A stretch of DNA of 64,000 nt from Lantana camara (Eukaryota; Streptophyta; Magnoliopsida; Lamiales; Verbenaceae): positions 63,457,501 to 63,521,500 of the forward strand of contig CM074862.1 of NCBI GenBank assembly GCA_037501455.1. Reading direction: 5' to 3'. The first letter of the stretch is position 1, and every line of letters starts with the position of its first letter. Positions 46,585 to 57,259 of the stretch are shown here, one piece after another. The notes under the pieces were generated by a model that did no database searches, was not told the DNA's origin, and saw only the letters and a list, made by a program, of their open reading frames with translations. The translations under genes and the position numbers were made by a program.

Positions 46585-48838
46585 TCTAAGGTGGTATCAG
46601 AGCCCGGTTGCAAAACCGAGGTTCTCGTGTCGTGTCGAGTCAAGTCTAGGTCGAACGGCATAGGATTAATTGTTGATTGAGAGTCTTGCATATTGTTTGA
46701 AGCTAATTGAATTCTCTGAATTAATTAGGTTACTTGACAACCTGTGCTTTGCATTGATTTTTGCAATTTTTTGTTACTTATCTGATCTTGAATTATTTGA
46801 AATTATGTGCTTAACATGTTTTATTTTAAACTTTGATAAATTACTTGTTGCAATTATACTAAATTTTCGTCGTGAGCATTAATTATGTGATCATTATGTG
46901 ATATAAGCATGCCTTAACCACATGCATTTTATTTCAGAGAAAGTTGTGAGTGCAGGTTGTGGGAAGACTATTAAACCACGGCTAATTGCCCGATAAATTT
47001 TGGGCTATTACAGAATAGGAGAAGGGTGTGAAAGTTGAGACTAAAGTAGAGCGTGGAAGGAAAGTCCATTAAGTATGTCCGATTGAAGTACAAGCTTGGG
47101 AATTACCTTTGGGGTTTAAATCAGTCGGATTCAACTTTCTAAAACGACAGCCTGAAAGATTAAACAACTAGCGATGGAAAATCAACAGGTTCGGGATTCT
47201 ACATTTGGGGTAGGAATGGTCAAGGAAAGTACTCAAAAGAGGCAAAGTATTAATCAGGGGAAGAATAACCGGATTGCCGATGGAGATTAATTCGAGAGGT
47301 TGGAAAGATAGAAAAGGAGAGAATTTCGAAGATGCCTAAATCAGGGGTTCTAATAATAAGGAAGAGGTATTCTCGGGGATTGACTCTAGAGATTACCAAC
47401 CATGATGTGGTTGAATTGGAAGATATGGAGCAACACGTCGAAGCATTCAAACTTCAGAACCTCCCACTCGGATTATCAATTCACAAAAAGTGCTACCAAG
47501 GAATTTTAGGCTAAGGATCAAGTACGGAAAAAGTTGGAGGACAAGTTTATTAAGTTAGGATTCAAAGGATGAAATCCGAAATAAAAGAATTCATTAAGGA
47601 AAATTTTACTACCAGAAATGACGCGCCTACCGGGCAAGGAAGTCTATTTCATTCGAGGATAAGGTGAAGGAGATTGGGACATTAATTATTCCAGATTCAG
47701 GGTGTAGTTAAGTGAGACTCAGTTAATTGGGAAGCAAATTCAAGTAGGAGAAGAAGATCATTTCAATCAAACTGGTAGATTTGGATTCATGAAAGGTAAA
47801 GAGCCTAGGACTCTATAACCGGGTGGAATGAGTTTATTTTTCGGGTTCAATTTGGAGGGCCGTGCAAGAGTGTGAATTGGGAGACTTGGAGCAATAAATG
47901 AAAATGGCAACGGATGATAAAGGATTCTGGAAGGCAATTATATACTCAAGTAGGTAAGTAAGAAGAGGAGTCCTATCACCGATTCAGAATAAAAGAGTAG
48001 ACTTGAAGGGTTTCCAGCATGGTGGAAACTTGGTAAATCGGGAGAGTAACTAAAGATTTATTGCTCGAGAGGAGTCAGGAAATCAATTCTATAAGTGGAA
48101 CAGAAGTGGAATCCAAGAGTTTTCGTTCAGGGATCATATAATTACCCAAGTTAACGCAAGGACAATTTTGGGATTTCAATCAAGAAAGGGATAAAGAAAG
48201 CTCAGCACTCCAGTGAATATGAAACTGAAAGACAATCATGTTGAAAACTTCGGTCTGGTGGGCATTTCCAGATCCAAGCTGAATTGTCGTGTTGCAAGGT
48301 TACGTTAAAAGAAATGAAGCAACAAATGGAAACGGTAAAGAAAGGCAAAGAGTTGCTGGGAGAAAGAGTTCAGATAACTAATTGAACTCCTAACAAGTAA
48401 TCAAGGGGGGGTTTGGAGCAAGTGACAACCATGAAGAGGATTTGGGCAGTGATTAGGGAGCAACTATTAAAGAGCAAGTTAGATGGTAACTCCGTGAGCA
48501 TTGAAGACTTCGAGGTTTAGAAATCATAATACGAGCCGTGGGAATGTTCAAGTGAAGGTTAGATAAATTTGAAGAATAGAAGACCGTGGGAAAACAAGAA
48601 ATGATTACCAGTTCAAGACAGGTTTATGATTCAACAAACAAGGAATTTCATGTCGGGATATAATCTTCCATTACTCCGGTGACAGGTTCAATGCATTCAT
48701 AAGCACGTGCATCATACGCTACTTTAATTTTAAATTTCTTTACATATATGTAATCTCCCTGATTGAACTTAATTGCTCCAATGTGCTGAGTTATTATTAT
48801 TTCCAAGTGTGCTACCTGCATTGGCATATTAATTCAGC
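46585..48838 (+). other. LARD-C leader, non-coding
   Basis: It starts with a leader motif shared with D and the other LARDs (46585-46670). Purine-rich sequence with short frames follows and shows no domain. A motif shared with LARD-A and LARD-B lies at 48678-48713, just before the gag-like frame. Confidence 0.75.
46592..46603 (+). other. LARD-C primer-binding site (tRNA-iMet)
   Basis: TGGTATCAGAGC lies 7 bp after the 5' LTR, followed by the CGGTT/AACCG hairpin with GCAA loop (46605-46618). Confidence 0.93.
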
Positions 48839-49654
48839 ATGCATATTCAGTGTTTGAATTACAGGATGTCTCAAGGCCACCCTCCTCAGGAACAGGCACC
48901 TAGGGTTTCGTCACATTTACCCCCTCCGGTTCAGCCTCAGGAATTTTTCGAGTCTTTGGTTCGTTTAGTGGATCAGAAGATAAAACAGTATGTTTCCTCA
49001 GCGCCACAAGTCTTATTAACACAGCCGGGCCAAATTTCGATCGCATTTAAGGAATTTCAGAACCAACCATCCGCAAGACCCTTTGAAGGAAACAAGGATT
49101 CCACCGGGTCACAACTCAAGAAAATTAAAAGAGTATGGAAACTCACTTCAAGTGGCTCCCAAGAAAAGGTCCGAGGCACCACCTCGTTGGAGACAGGAAG
49201 GCCTAATCCTCACCCCAGGCAGGCTTCAGGTTCAAAGTCGGGACAACTTTCTAGCAAAGGAAGGCGGCCTATCTCTTACCATACCCCGGCACCTCAGGAA
49301 AGATCTCGTAAGAAAAAGAAGCAATCATTCGGATCGAGTTCGGGAATTTCACGTGACCCAGTTTCAACAACATCTTCTGGGAAACTTCTTTGCAGCTATT
49401 GTGGACGTGATAACCACACTTATGATGGCTGTAGGAAAAGGTTGGGATTATGTCTCTATTGTGGAAGTGACGAGCATCACATAGATACTTGCTCAAGACT
49501 ACGAGGGAAATCGACCGGGGGTGGAAGATTACTAGTGCAAGCACGGGAAGGTGTTCGCGAGAGGGGAGTGCAAAATGTAAATGCGAATCGGGTCCAGGTG
49601 GAAGAAGGTACCAGTTATATGCATAGTACAACCATTGGTGAACGGTACATTTAA
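48839..49654 (+). CDS. LARD-C capsid-less Gag with two zinc knuckles
   Basis: The open frame has 271 codons, with a more likely start at codon 10 (48866), right after ACAGG as in the D gag. The N-terminus is Pro/Gln-rich with a short helix-like FFESLVRLVDQKIKQY, followed by a long basic Ser/Lys/Arg-rich region. Two CX2CX4HX4C knuckles follow: CSYCGRDNHTYDGC and CLYCGSDEHHIDTC. The Trp-containing Ty3 capsid domain seen in D and E is absent, and there is no protease. The protein, if made, would be an RNA-binding nucleocapsid-like factor that could help the element RNA enter helper particles (inference). The frame is intact. Confidence 0.75.
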   Translation: MHIQCLNYRMSQGHPPQEQAPRVSSHLPPPVQPQEFFESLVRLVDQKIKQYVSSAPQVLLTQPGQISIAFKEFQNQPSARPFEGNKDSTGSQLKKIKRVWKLTSSGSQEKVRGTTSLETGRPNPHPRQASGSKSGQLSSKGRRPISYHTPAPQERSRKKKKQSFGSSSGISRDPVSTTSSGKLLCSYCGRDNHTYDGCRKRLGLCLYCGSDEHHIDTCSRLRGKSTGGGRLLVQAREGVRERGVQNVNANRVQVEEGTSYMHSTTIGERYI

Positions 49655-49840
49655 CCATGCATACCATGTGCATCACTTATCTTATTGCTATTGTATTTAA
49701 TTTCTTATGCATTGCAAACTAGATAATTATGAGTGATAAGTATGTAATTAAATGGTTTACTTGTTTATATGATTCTATGTGGCTATGTGACATTCACGCC
49801 ATTATTTTGCTATCTACTCCTTGAACTACTTCAGTGTTTG

Positions 49841-49970
49841 GGAGAGACGGGGCTCTCTCCTTTTCTGTTGAGAGACGGGGCTCTCTCACTTCTTGTTGAG
49901 AAACGGGGTTTCTCACTTCTTGTGAAAGACGGGGTTCTTTCATTCCTTATTCAAGAGACGGGGTTCTCTT
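49841..49970 (+). repeat. CGGGG-loop hairpin array of LARD-C
   Basis: Five perfect hairpins: GGAGAGA/TCTCTCC (49841-49860), TGAGAGA/TCTCTCA (49869-49888), TGAGAAA/TTTCTCA (49897-49915), TGAAAGA/TCTTTCA (49923-49942) and AAGAGA/TCTCTT (49953-49970). All loops start CGGGG. Stems differ by paired changes. Confidence 0.95.
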
Positions 49971-50002
49971 ATAAGTTGTGCATCGTTTTAAAACTTGACA
50001 GT

Positions 50003-50021
50003 GGACCTGGGAACCAGGTCC
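50003..50021 (+). other. Pre-PPT hairpin of LARD-C
   Basis: Arms GGACCTGG and CCAGGTCC with loop GAA, 4 bp before the polypurine tract. Confidence 0.88.
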
Positions 50022-50025
50022 TTTT

Positions 50026-50039
50026 AAGGGGGGGAGAGT
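50026..50039 (+). other. LARD-C polypurine tract
   Basis: AAGGGGGGGAGAGT directly precedes the 3' LTR. Confidence 0.9.
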
Positions 50040-52649
50040 TGTAACGCCCCGATTTTTATTTACTAATATTTTATGTCTAGAATAATTTTATAAATTATAT
50101 TTTATAATATTTTCAGGAAATTCATATTAAACTTATAATTTATCTCATAACTTGAAAATGTTTATTTCGTGAAATAAGTACCGAAAATGATTTAATGGTC
50201 AACTTGCCCCTATTTGTCCATTCTTTTAAACTTAGGGACCAAATTGCATGAAAACCTTTGAGGACTCAATTGAGCACTTTCCAAACTTGATATCCTTAAT
50301 GGCATAACTTAATTAACTTGAAGGGTTTAATTGTAAATATTACATATTTCCACAAATATCACGGTATATTGCATCTCCAAGCTTCTCATGATCATTTGCT
50401 TCCAAATTCACCAACATATCCATCTTTCTTGCTCTCGGTTCTTCACGTAGAAAAGGGGGAGAAGAGATTTCATCAAATCATCCCAAGTTCATTCAAGAAA
50501 CTCCAAGCTTTTAAGCTCAAGCTTCCATCTTCATCTTCTTCATCTATTTCTTTCATTCAAGGTTGGTTTTCCATGAATTGGTGATTCTTGAGCATATTTG
50601 ATTGAGCTAGGGTTTGAGAATTGCATGCTAGATGAACTCCTTGTTGTGTAAAGCATGATTAAATGATGATATCTTGAATTATGGCATGATTAATTCATGA
50701 GATTCTTGAATATTTAGCATGAATGATCAAGTATGATCATGGGTGTGAAATCATGAATTCTTGATGATCTTGTGTGTTTTGAGTGTTTAAGTGTTGGGAT
50801 ATTATTTCTTGAACCTATATGCATCATAATTCCAGAAAAGCATGAATTGGTTGATTGAAAATGGAATTTTGGTTGCTTTGTTGATCATTCCCGTAGCCTC
50901 CCCTGTTTTTCTCTGTTCTTCATATTTGCAGAAACAGGGAACGGCCGTTCCCAGCCTCAAGGCATTGTGGGAATGGGCGTTCCCACCTTTTCAAATGAAT
51001 TAACTGGCCGAGCATGGGAACGGCCGTTCCCATTTTGGCCTTGTGCCGGAAGGGCCGTTCCCAGCTGCAGCGCATTTTAAAACTGAAATCGTTGGCGCAC
51101 TTTTGGGGCTTTATGGGAACGACCGTTCCCATTTACAAAGGGAACCCGGAACGGCCGTTCCCACCTGGAATGCAGAACAAAACTTTCTGCATAAAATTAC
51201 GTTTTTAGCCCCTCGATCCAACGACTTCTTTGACCCCGAATTGCTGTAATATGTGCTAATATGATGTGAAACAACATGTTATCATACCACATTGCATTTT
51301 CGTGGTCATCTCGATACATTTCCGCCGTTCGTCACTTTTTGGGCATTTTAGGTCATGTCTCATGTATAAGTGTCGTGTTTGCACAGGTCACGAGGGTAGG
51401 GACGAGGAGCAAGCCCCGTAGGCCGTGCCTACTTGTCTTTGTCGGTATAGGTGAGGTTTAATTGTAGTTACATAGAACCTGTATACCCTTTATGTGATAT
51501 TTTGGCCAAAAAGGTATCTATAGTTATACTTTCTATAAATCATTGATCATTTCAAGTCAGGTTCAAGCAAGCAAGCAAGCAAGTCAGGTATTGTTTCATG
51601 TATGTTTAGGCGAGTAGCATGATGGTTACGTTTGGGCCCGAGGGTAGTGACTAGAGCCAACCGGGAAAGCAAGGGCTGACGGGTAACTCTGGCTCTATCC
51701 TCACCATGTTAGGGGTCACCCCTGAATCCACTAGGAGATTAGTGGAGGAAGGAGCTCCGGGCTTAGGGATTCATGTACCCTCTGCTCAATGAGATTGGAT
51801 GTTGGGGCCTTGCAATCCCTTCATCAAACCGGAGGAAAAAGGAGACTGGGGACGAGTCCGGCACCACGGATGCGCCTCGGGTTATTGCATGATTGTCATT
51901 TCATGAACGTGATATATGATTACACTCGCACGATTGCACGATAAATGAATTGCATGATCACCTATTGAATATTAAACAAGCAAGCATGTTCATGTTCATT
52001 TGGAGATCGGTTGGAGACCGCCCTTACTCGTCGGGGCCATGTATTGATTGATTGCATGAAACGATCCAATAAGTAATATTGATAGTTGTAATCTCGGGCA
52101 AGTTATCTATTATTGTGAACTTATACCTTTTAGTTATAAAACCTTACCCGAGGTTATAACTTGCATGTGATTGCGCTATATATATATTTATGCCCCTCAC
52201 TCAGTCTTCGGTAGACTGATACTTCACTTTTCAGGTGATTGAGAGCCGGTCGTGCTAGGCGGGAGTCTGGTCCAGTCTTGCATTGTCACGAGTCTAGCAG
52301 TGCACCATCATGTATATGTCTTGCTACCTTTCATGTTATGATCGTTATTAGTATTTTTGAATACTTGATCATGTATAAGAGATGATAATGTATTGATAGT
52401 TAGTTTGGTATCTATATGTACCTATCTAATAAATATGGTACCTATATGTATTTATGAGTTAATGCTTCCGCTTTTAATTTTATATGTCCTAGTTTTGTAT
52501 TGTTTTGGGGTTTAGTCCCGCCTAGCTCGTCTTCTCTTTTCTTGTCACCCGTTCGCTATAGGTTAGTTCATGTACGAATTGTCCATTTTGTATGTGGATT
52601 GGCCTATAGTGCGGGGGGTGTGGTACCTCCACGTGTCCGGGGTGCTACA
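50040..52649 (+). repeat. LARD-C 3' LTR (2610 bp)
   Basis: Same length as the 5' LTR and nearly identical; the palindrome array is at 50937-51162. It is followed by the TSD ATCAT and then the continuation of Copia-B pol. Confidence 0.97.
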
Positions 52650-52654
52650 ATCAT

Positions 52655-52925
52655 TATCCTTTTGAGAGATTTCATGGAAGAATCCATACCATCTCTCCGG
52701 CTGTCTAAGAGTGCGTTCAGAACGCCTTAGAGGAGGATTTACATGTGTATCAAAATTCGTGATTGGTTGTGGTTGATCAGAGTGGGACGTTTCTTCAATG
52801 GGTGGTATGGGGTCACTTTGTACTTCTTCTAATTCTATGATCTTGCCTTTCTTTCCTTTAAGGAACGGTTCCTCAAGAAAAGTGGTATTTCTGGAAACAA
52901 AACACCTTTTGCTCAGATTGATCAT
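52655..52925 (-). pseudogene. Copia-B pol: integrase C-terminal linker
   Basis: The frame covers the region between the integrase core and RT, with FVSRNTTFLEEPFLKGKKGK, a Pro-rich acidic linker and RSERTLRQPERWYGF. It is separated from the integrase core by a one-base insertion in an A run at about 52898 (AAAA versus AAA in Copia-A), and from RT by LARD-C. Confidence 0.88.
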
Positions 52926-53526
52926 AGAAGTAGTATCCTATGGATTCCTTAGGATAACCTACAAAGTAGCATAAGTTAGAACGAGATTCTAACTTATCTC
53001 CCACTGTCCTCTTCACGTAAGCAGGACAACCCCAAATTCTTAAGTAAGAATAACTAGGGATTTTACCATGCCACATTTCGTAGGGCGTCTTGGGGACTGA
53101 CTTAGAGGGAACTAGATTCAGAATCTTTGCTGCACTTTCTAGGGCATAACCCCAAAAAGAAGGTGGTAAGTCAGTGAAACTCATCATGGAACGAACCATA
53201 TTGAGTAAGGTTCGATTCCTTCTCTCAGAAACTCCATTAAGCTGAGGAGTTCCCTGAGGAGTCCACTGAGAGATAATCCCATTATCTTTGAGATGATTAA
53301 GGAATTCTTCACTAAGATACTCGCCTCCTCGATCAGATCGAAGTGCTTTGATCTTGTGACCAGTTTGGTTCTCAACCTCCTTTTGAAATTCTAAGAATTT
53401 CTCAAAAGCTTCAGATTTATACTTCATTAAGTATACATAACCATATCGACTAAAGTCATCGGTAAAGGTTATGAAATACTGATGATTGTTTCTAGTGCTT
53501 ACACTAAGCGGTCTACAAACATCAGT
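52873..53526 (-). pseudogene. Copia-B pol: integrase core
   Basis: Visible catalytic residues are Asp in ALRSDRGGEY and Glu in NGVSERRNRT, followed by WGYALESAAKILNLVPSKSV. The first catalytic Asp lies at the upstream edge, where a one-base deletion near 53527 shifts the frame. The downstream frame ends after KVFC because of the insertion at about 52898. Confidence 0.9.
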
Positions 53527-54686
53527 TGGATCAAATCCAAAACCTTAGTGGCACGTTCCACAGTTCCTTTAAAAGGGACTTTGGATATTTTTCCTTTGAG
53601 ACAGGATTCGCAAGAAGTTAACTCCTTAAGATCATTTTCAGAGAATGATCCTAAAGTGTTTATCTTGTTAATTCTGTTCTTGGAAATGTGTCCTAATCTA
53701 GCGTGCCATAAGGGAGCTGAACCTTTGTCATCTCTCTTATGCTTTGTTTCTCGTTGTATATTCATAATATTGATATTTTGAGTTAGGTAAAGTCCATTAC
53801 TTAGAGTACCGATGTGAACGGAAGAGTTGTTCCGTTTGATAAAATATTTACCATTCTTAATATAAGTTTCATAACCTTCACAATCCAATATTGGAACTGA
53901 AATTATATTACGAATAATGCTCGGTACATAAAGGACTTTATTTAATACTAACTCAAAACTACCAAAATCTAATCTAATTGTGCCTAAAGCTCTAGCTTTA
54001 ACGTTTGAGCCATCACCGATCTTCAAGACACATTCTCCTTCTTTGAGTTGTTGGACTTCACTTAGCATCTGTACATCATTACAGATATGAGTTCCACAAC
54101 CGGTATCAAGTACCCAAGAACTAGAATTAATAGAAAGATTTACTTCAACGAGAAAGATACCTTTCTTTAGAGTAGCCTTGTACTCTGGACAGTTTCTCCT
54201 CCAATGTCCCGCTTTGCCACAATGGAAGCAAACATCCTCTTTCTGATCACGCTTCTTCTTTTGGGCCTTCCCCTTCGAAATGCCACCAGTGGGCCTAAGG
54301 GGTTTCTTCTTCTTCTTTTTGGCTTTCCTGCCCTTACCTTTAGAAGGCCCAGAAGAGGAAGATGGAGCATTCACCATCAAAACCTTATTGTCCTTCTTGA
54401 TCGTGCTTTCAGCAGTCACAAGCTGACTAATCAGCTCAGCTACAGTAGCACCAGCATGATTCATGTTGAAGTTAAGGACAAATGGGTTGAACGATGGTGG
54501 GAGCGAAGCTAGCAACAGGTCCACTGAAAGCTCATCTTTCAGCGGCATGTCCATGGAAGCAAGTTTCTCAGTAAGGGCAAGAAACTTGAGTCCATATTCA
54601 TGGACACTTGAACCTTCCCTCATTCTCAAGTGGAACAATTCCTTTGAAGTGTTATACCTTGTAACACGTTCATGAGGGCGGTAAAG
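53499..54686 (-). pseudogene. Copia-B gag C-terminal part, zinc knuckle, protease, integrase zinc domain
   Basis: The frame continues gag after a TAA at 54687-54689. It has the rest of the Gag domain, a Lys-rich linker, knuckle CFHCGKAGHWRRNC, protease site WVLDTGCGTH and the integrase HHCC domain (LWHARLGHISK followed by CESCLKGK). Unlike Copia-A it reads through the gag-integrase boundary, which identifies the Copia-A 2-bp deletion. It ends at the one-base deletion before the first integrase Asp. Confidence 0.92.
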
Positions 54687-54992
54687 TTACTCTAAGTGGT
54701 CGTAAATCTCCCAAGCAAATTCCATGGCCTCATGTTGCCTTTGCAAGTCTGGAGACATGTTAGCCAACATAAGGCAACGGGCTTGGAGATTATCATCCTT
54801 CCACTTCTGAATCGCGTCCCGCTCGGCCCGAGTGGGAGCCTCCCCTTCGGGACTAGGCTCCCCTTCGAAGAGAACATAAGTTCTCTTCTCAGAATCTAAA
54901 ATGATTTTTAGATTCCTCAGCCAATCAGAATAGTTGGGACCAGTCAACTTGTTTGACTCGAGGATCGATACAAGAGGGTTTTTGGTTGCCAT
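54687..54992 (-). pseudogene. Copia-B gag N-terminal part
   Basis: The first 101 codons from MATKNPLVSI end in TAA where Copia-A has CAA (LEQLYRP), a C-to-T nonsense change. The rest of gag stays open downstream. Confidence 0.92.
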
Positions 54993-57241
54993 TTCAAAAC
55001 ACGTAGAGAATCACAGAATCTACGACCCAAATGGTAAAACAGAGAACTAGTGAGCATGCTGAATTATAACGGTATACAAAAGATAAGGTCTTTAATCTAA
55101 TGTAGCTCCCACTGTTTTTCAAAGATCTAGAATTCCCAAAGATCTAAGAGGAACACGTTTCCCAATGGGTACTAAGATCCTAGGCATTTTACCTCGAACC
55201 CATGACTCGCGGACATTCTAAGTAAGAACCCTAGGTAGGTACAACTTACCAATTGTAACACCTTTAGAACTCTTAGTAATTGTTTTTGCATCACCTATCT
55301 TTCAATATGGACCCACGACTCGTGCGACATCCATATTTACTTAGGCGTTAAGCTAGACCCATCAATCATAAGATCATGATCAAAACTTAGTTCGAACAAC
55401 CCACGACTCGCGGACATCGCCCTTGCTAAAATTGACCACGAAATATTGATCATTTAAAATGATTAATTAGGTAACTAAGAACTAATAAGCTCCACTAGCT
55501 ATCCCACGACTCGCGGACAATAACTAGCTTTACTTACTAAACTTAAAACCTATTGATGGAATGCTAGGAATTTAATTCAAAATTTGCATCTCGAATTAAA
55601 CACCTATTTGTTCGAAATTAGCTTAATATTTAATGGGAATTTTCGAATCAACCGGAGAGTTGTCCGGTTCGACCTCACCAACATATATGTTATCCAATTT
55701 TATTAGTCTTCATTAATGCAAGTACACTTAAATGCATATCAAACAAGCACATAAACAGATAACATGTCCTAGAATGATACTAACATGTAATGATCATGGG
55801 TTCTACCTATCTTATGCGTGATATGTGGGAGCCACTCCACAATCACAAGTTCTAACATACATGCCACATAAACAGTTTAAATCACATAAGGGAAAGCGGT
55901 AACAAAATACGAGCCCTATCTCTATTACATTTAACAATTGAGATTCCCCTCCCTAACATTTTGAGGGGTCTTCACTTATGGCCTCCTTGTTACTTGAATG
56001 TGGTCCATCTTACTCCATGGGTGCATTGTCTCCAAAATGAAAATAAAACCTCACCACCTATCTCTACTCTCAAATTACAATAAAAGGAAAAAGACATAAA
56101 GTAATAAGGCTCAATCTTCATATTGGCCTTAGACAATTACACGGGGCATACCCCGGCCTCAAAAACAGTAATATGGAAAGCCACATAATAAATCACATAA
56201 CAGTACGCACATACGTGAGGCTCCAACCTCAATTGAAAAACGCAACTATAGGGCTCCAACCCCAATTTAAACCATCCATGTGCATAAATTAAAACCATAC
56301 ATAAGTCTAAACCCATGATCACCTAACATGCTCTTGCGAGAATTTAAATTTAGCTAATAAATTAAAATTCTCGTTTCAAGTCCTAATGACTTAAAACACG
56401 ACTTGATGCGAGTCTTATTTATAAAAGTTTTCAATAAATCCCAAATTACCAAAACAAATAAAATTCCAATTAATTTCTGAAAATTAATAATTTTATCAAA
56501 GGTGTATTTTCCCAAAATATAAACAGTTTGAATTTCTCAAAAATCCCAATTTCAAGTTTTTATTCAAAAATTAAAATAAATATTTAAAAATAAAATTTTA
56601 AAATTAAAAAACAAAATTGGGACTGGATTGCACGAAATACGAAAGTTCGGATCAGAAAACGGGGCCCATACGCGAGACGGGGTGCACGCGTCGCAAGCGC
56701 GCGCGGACGCGCACTGCAGGCGCGCACAGCGCCCGGCCAAGGCCAGGCGAGTGCTCGCACTACGCCCGGATGCCGTGCGCCTGGCGAGCGCGCCCTGTCG
56801 GGCGACGGTGGGCGATGGGCGGCCAGTCTCGGCCGCCCTGGGCGGGCGCGCCGGAAGGCTCCCGCACAGGCGTGCGGGAGGTGCTGGGCGGCTGCCCTGC
56901 GCACGCCTAGGACAGGCGGGCGGTGGCGCGCGAAGCCCGCCCGCGCGACGCTTTCGCGCGCGGGGTATCGCGTGTTCGTCGTGATCCGGTTTTTCGTTTC
57001 GTGTTTTCGTTCAAAAGCAAAAACAATCCAAGAAATCCAAAAACAGTTTATACAGTTTCAAATCTAAAATTGTTTTCAAAAATCAAATTTTGCAAAAACC
57101 AATTTTCAGAAACTTTCAGGAAAAAATTACAGTTTCGTAATTCAGGCTTTCTAAAACAATTACAAATACTCAATCGCATCAAGCCTAAGAATTTTTACCA
57201 AATTCAGAATAATTGAGACGAATCAAAAACACGATTAATGA
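54993..57241 (-). other. Copia-B leader
   Basis: It aligns with the Copia-A leader, including four CGACTCGCGGAC-type motifs (55199-55216, 55312-55330, 55400-55416, 55503-55519). The exception is the GC-rich block at 56640-56985, which is diverged and has its own hairpin CTCCCGCAC/GTGCGGGAG (56859-56880). Confidence 0.8.
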
Positions 57242-57257
57242 GGTGGCTCTGATACCA
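57242..57257 (-). other. Copia-B primer-binding site (tRNA-iMet)
   Basis: On the minus strand TGGTATCAGAGCCACC lies 2 bp from the 5' LTR. Confidence 0.93.
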
Positions 57258-57259
57258 CT

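Larger units (their letters stand above)
43975..52649 (+). mobile_element. LARD-C: non-autonomous Ty3-type LTR element with partial gag
   Basis: An 8675-bp insertion with two 2610-bp LTRs, a tRNA-iMet primer site, a PPT and TSD ATCAT. The interior (3455 bp) has one supported frame, a capsid-less Gag. I found about seven LTR differences by eye, all C/T or G/A, so it is a very young insertion. It shares architecture with LARD-A (palindrome array, hairpin array, internal motifs), but most of the sequence is diverged. Confidence 0.96.

Noticed and set aside
49769..50044. 91-codon frame with repeated RDG-like peptides over the LARD-C hairpin array
   Set aside because: The repeats come from the hairpin units. 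Frames in the LARD-A and LARD-B arrays are not matching proteins, while base pairing is conserved.
56617..56984. Overlapping Ala/Arg/Gly-rich frames in the Copia-B leader
   Set aside because: They are explained by the GC-rich block. Frames on both strands are equally open and are not conserved in Copia-A.
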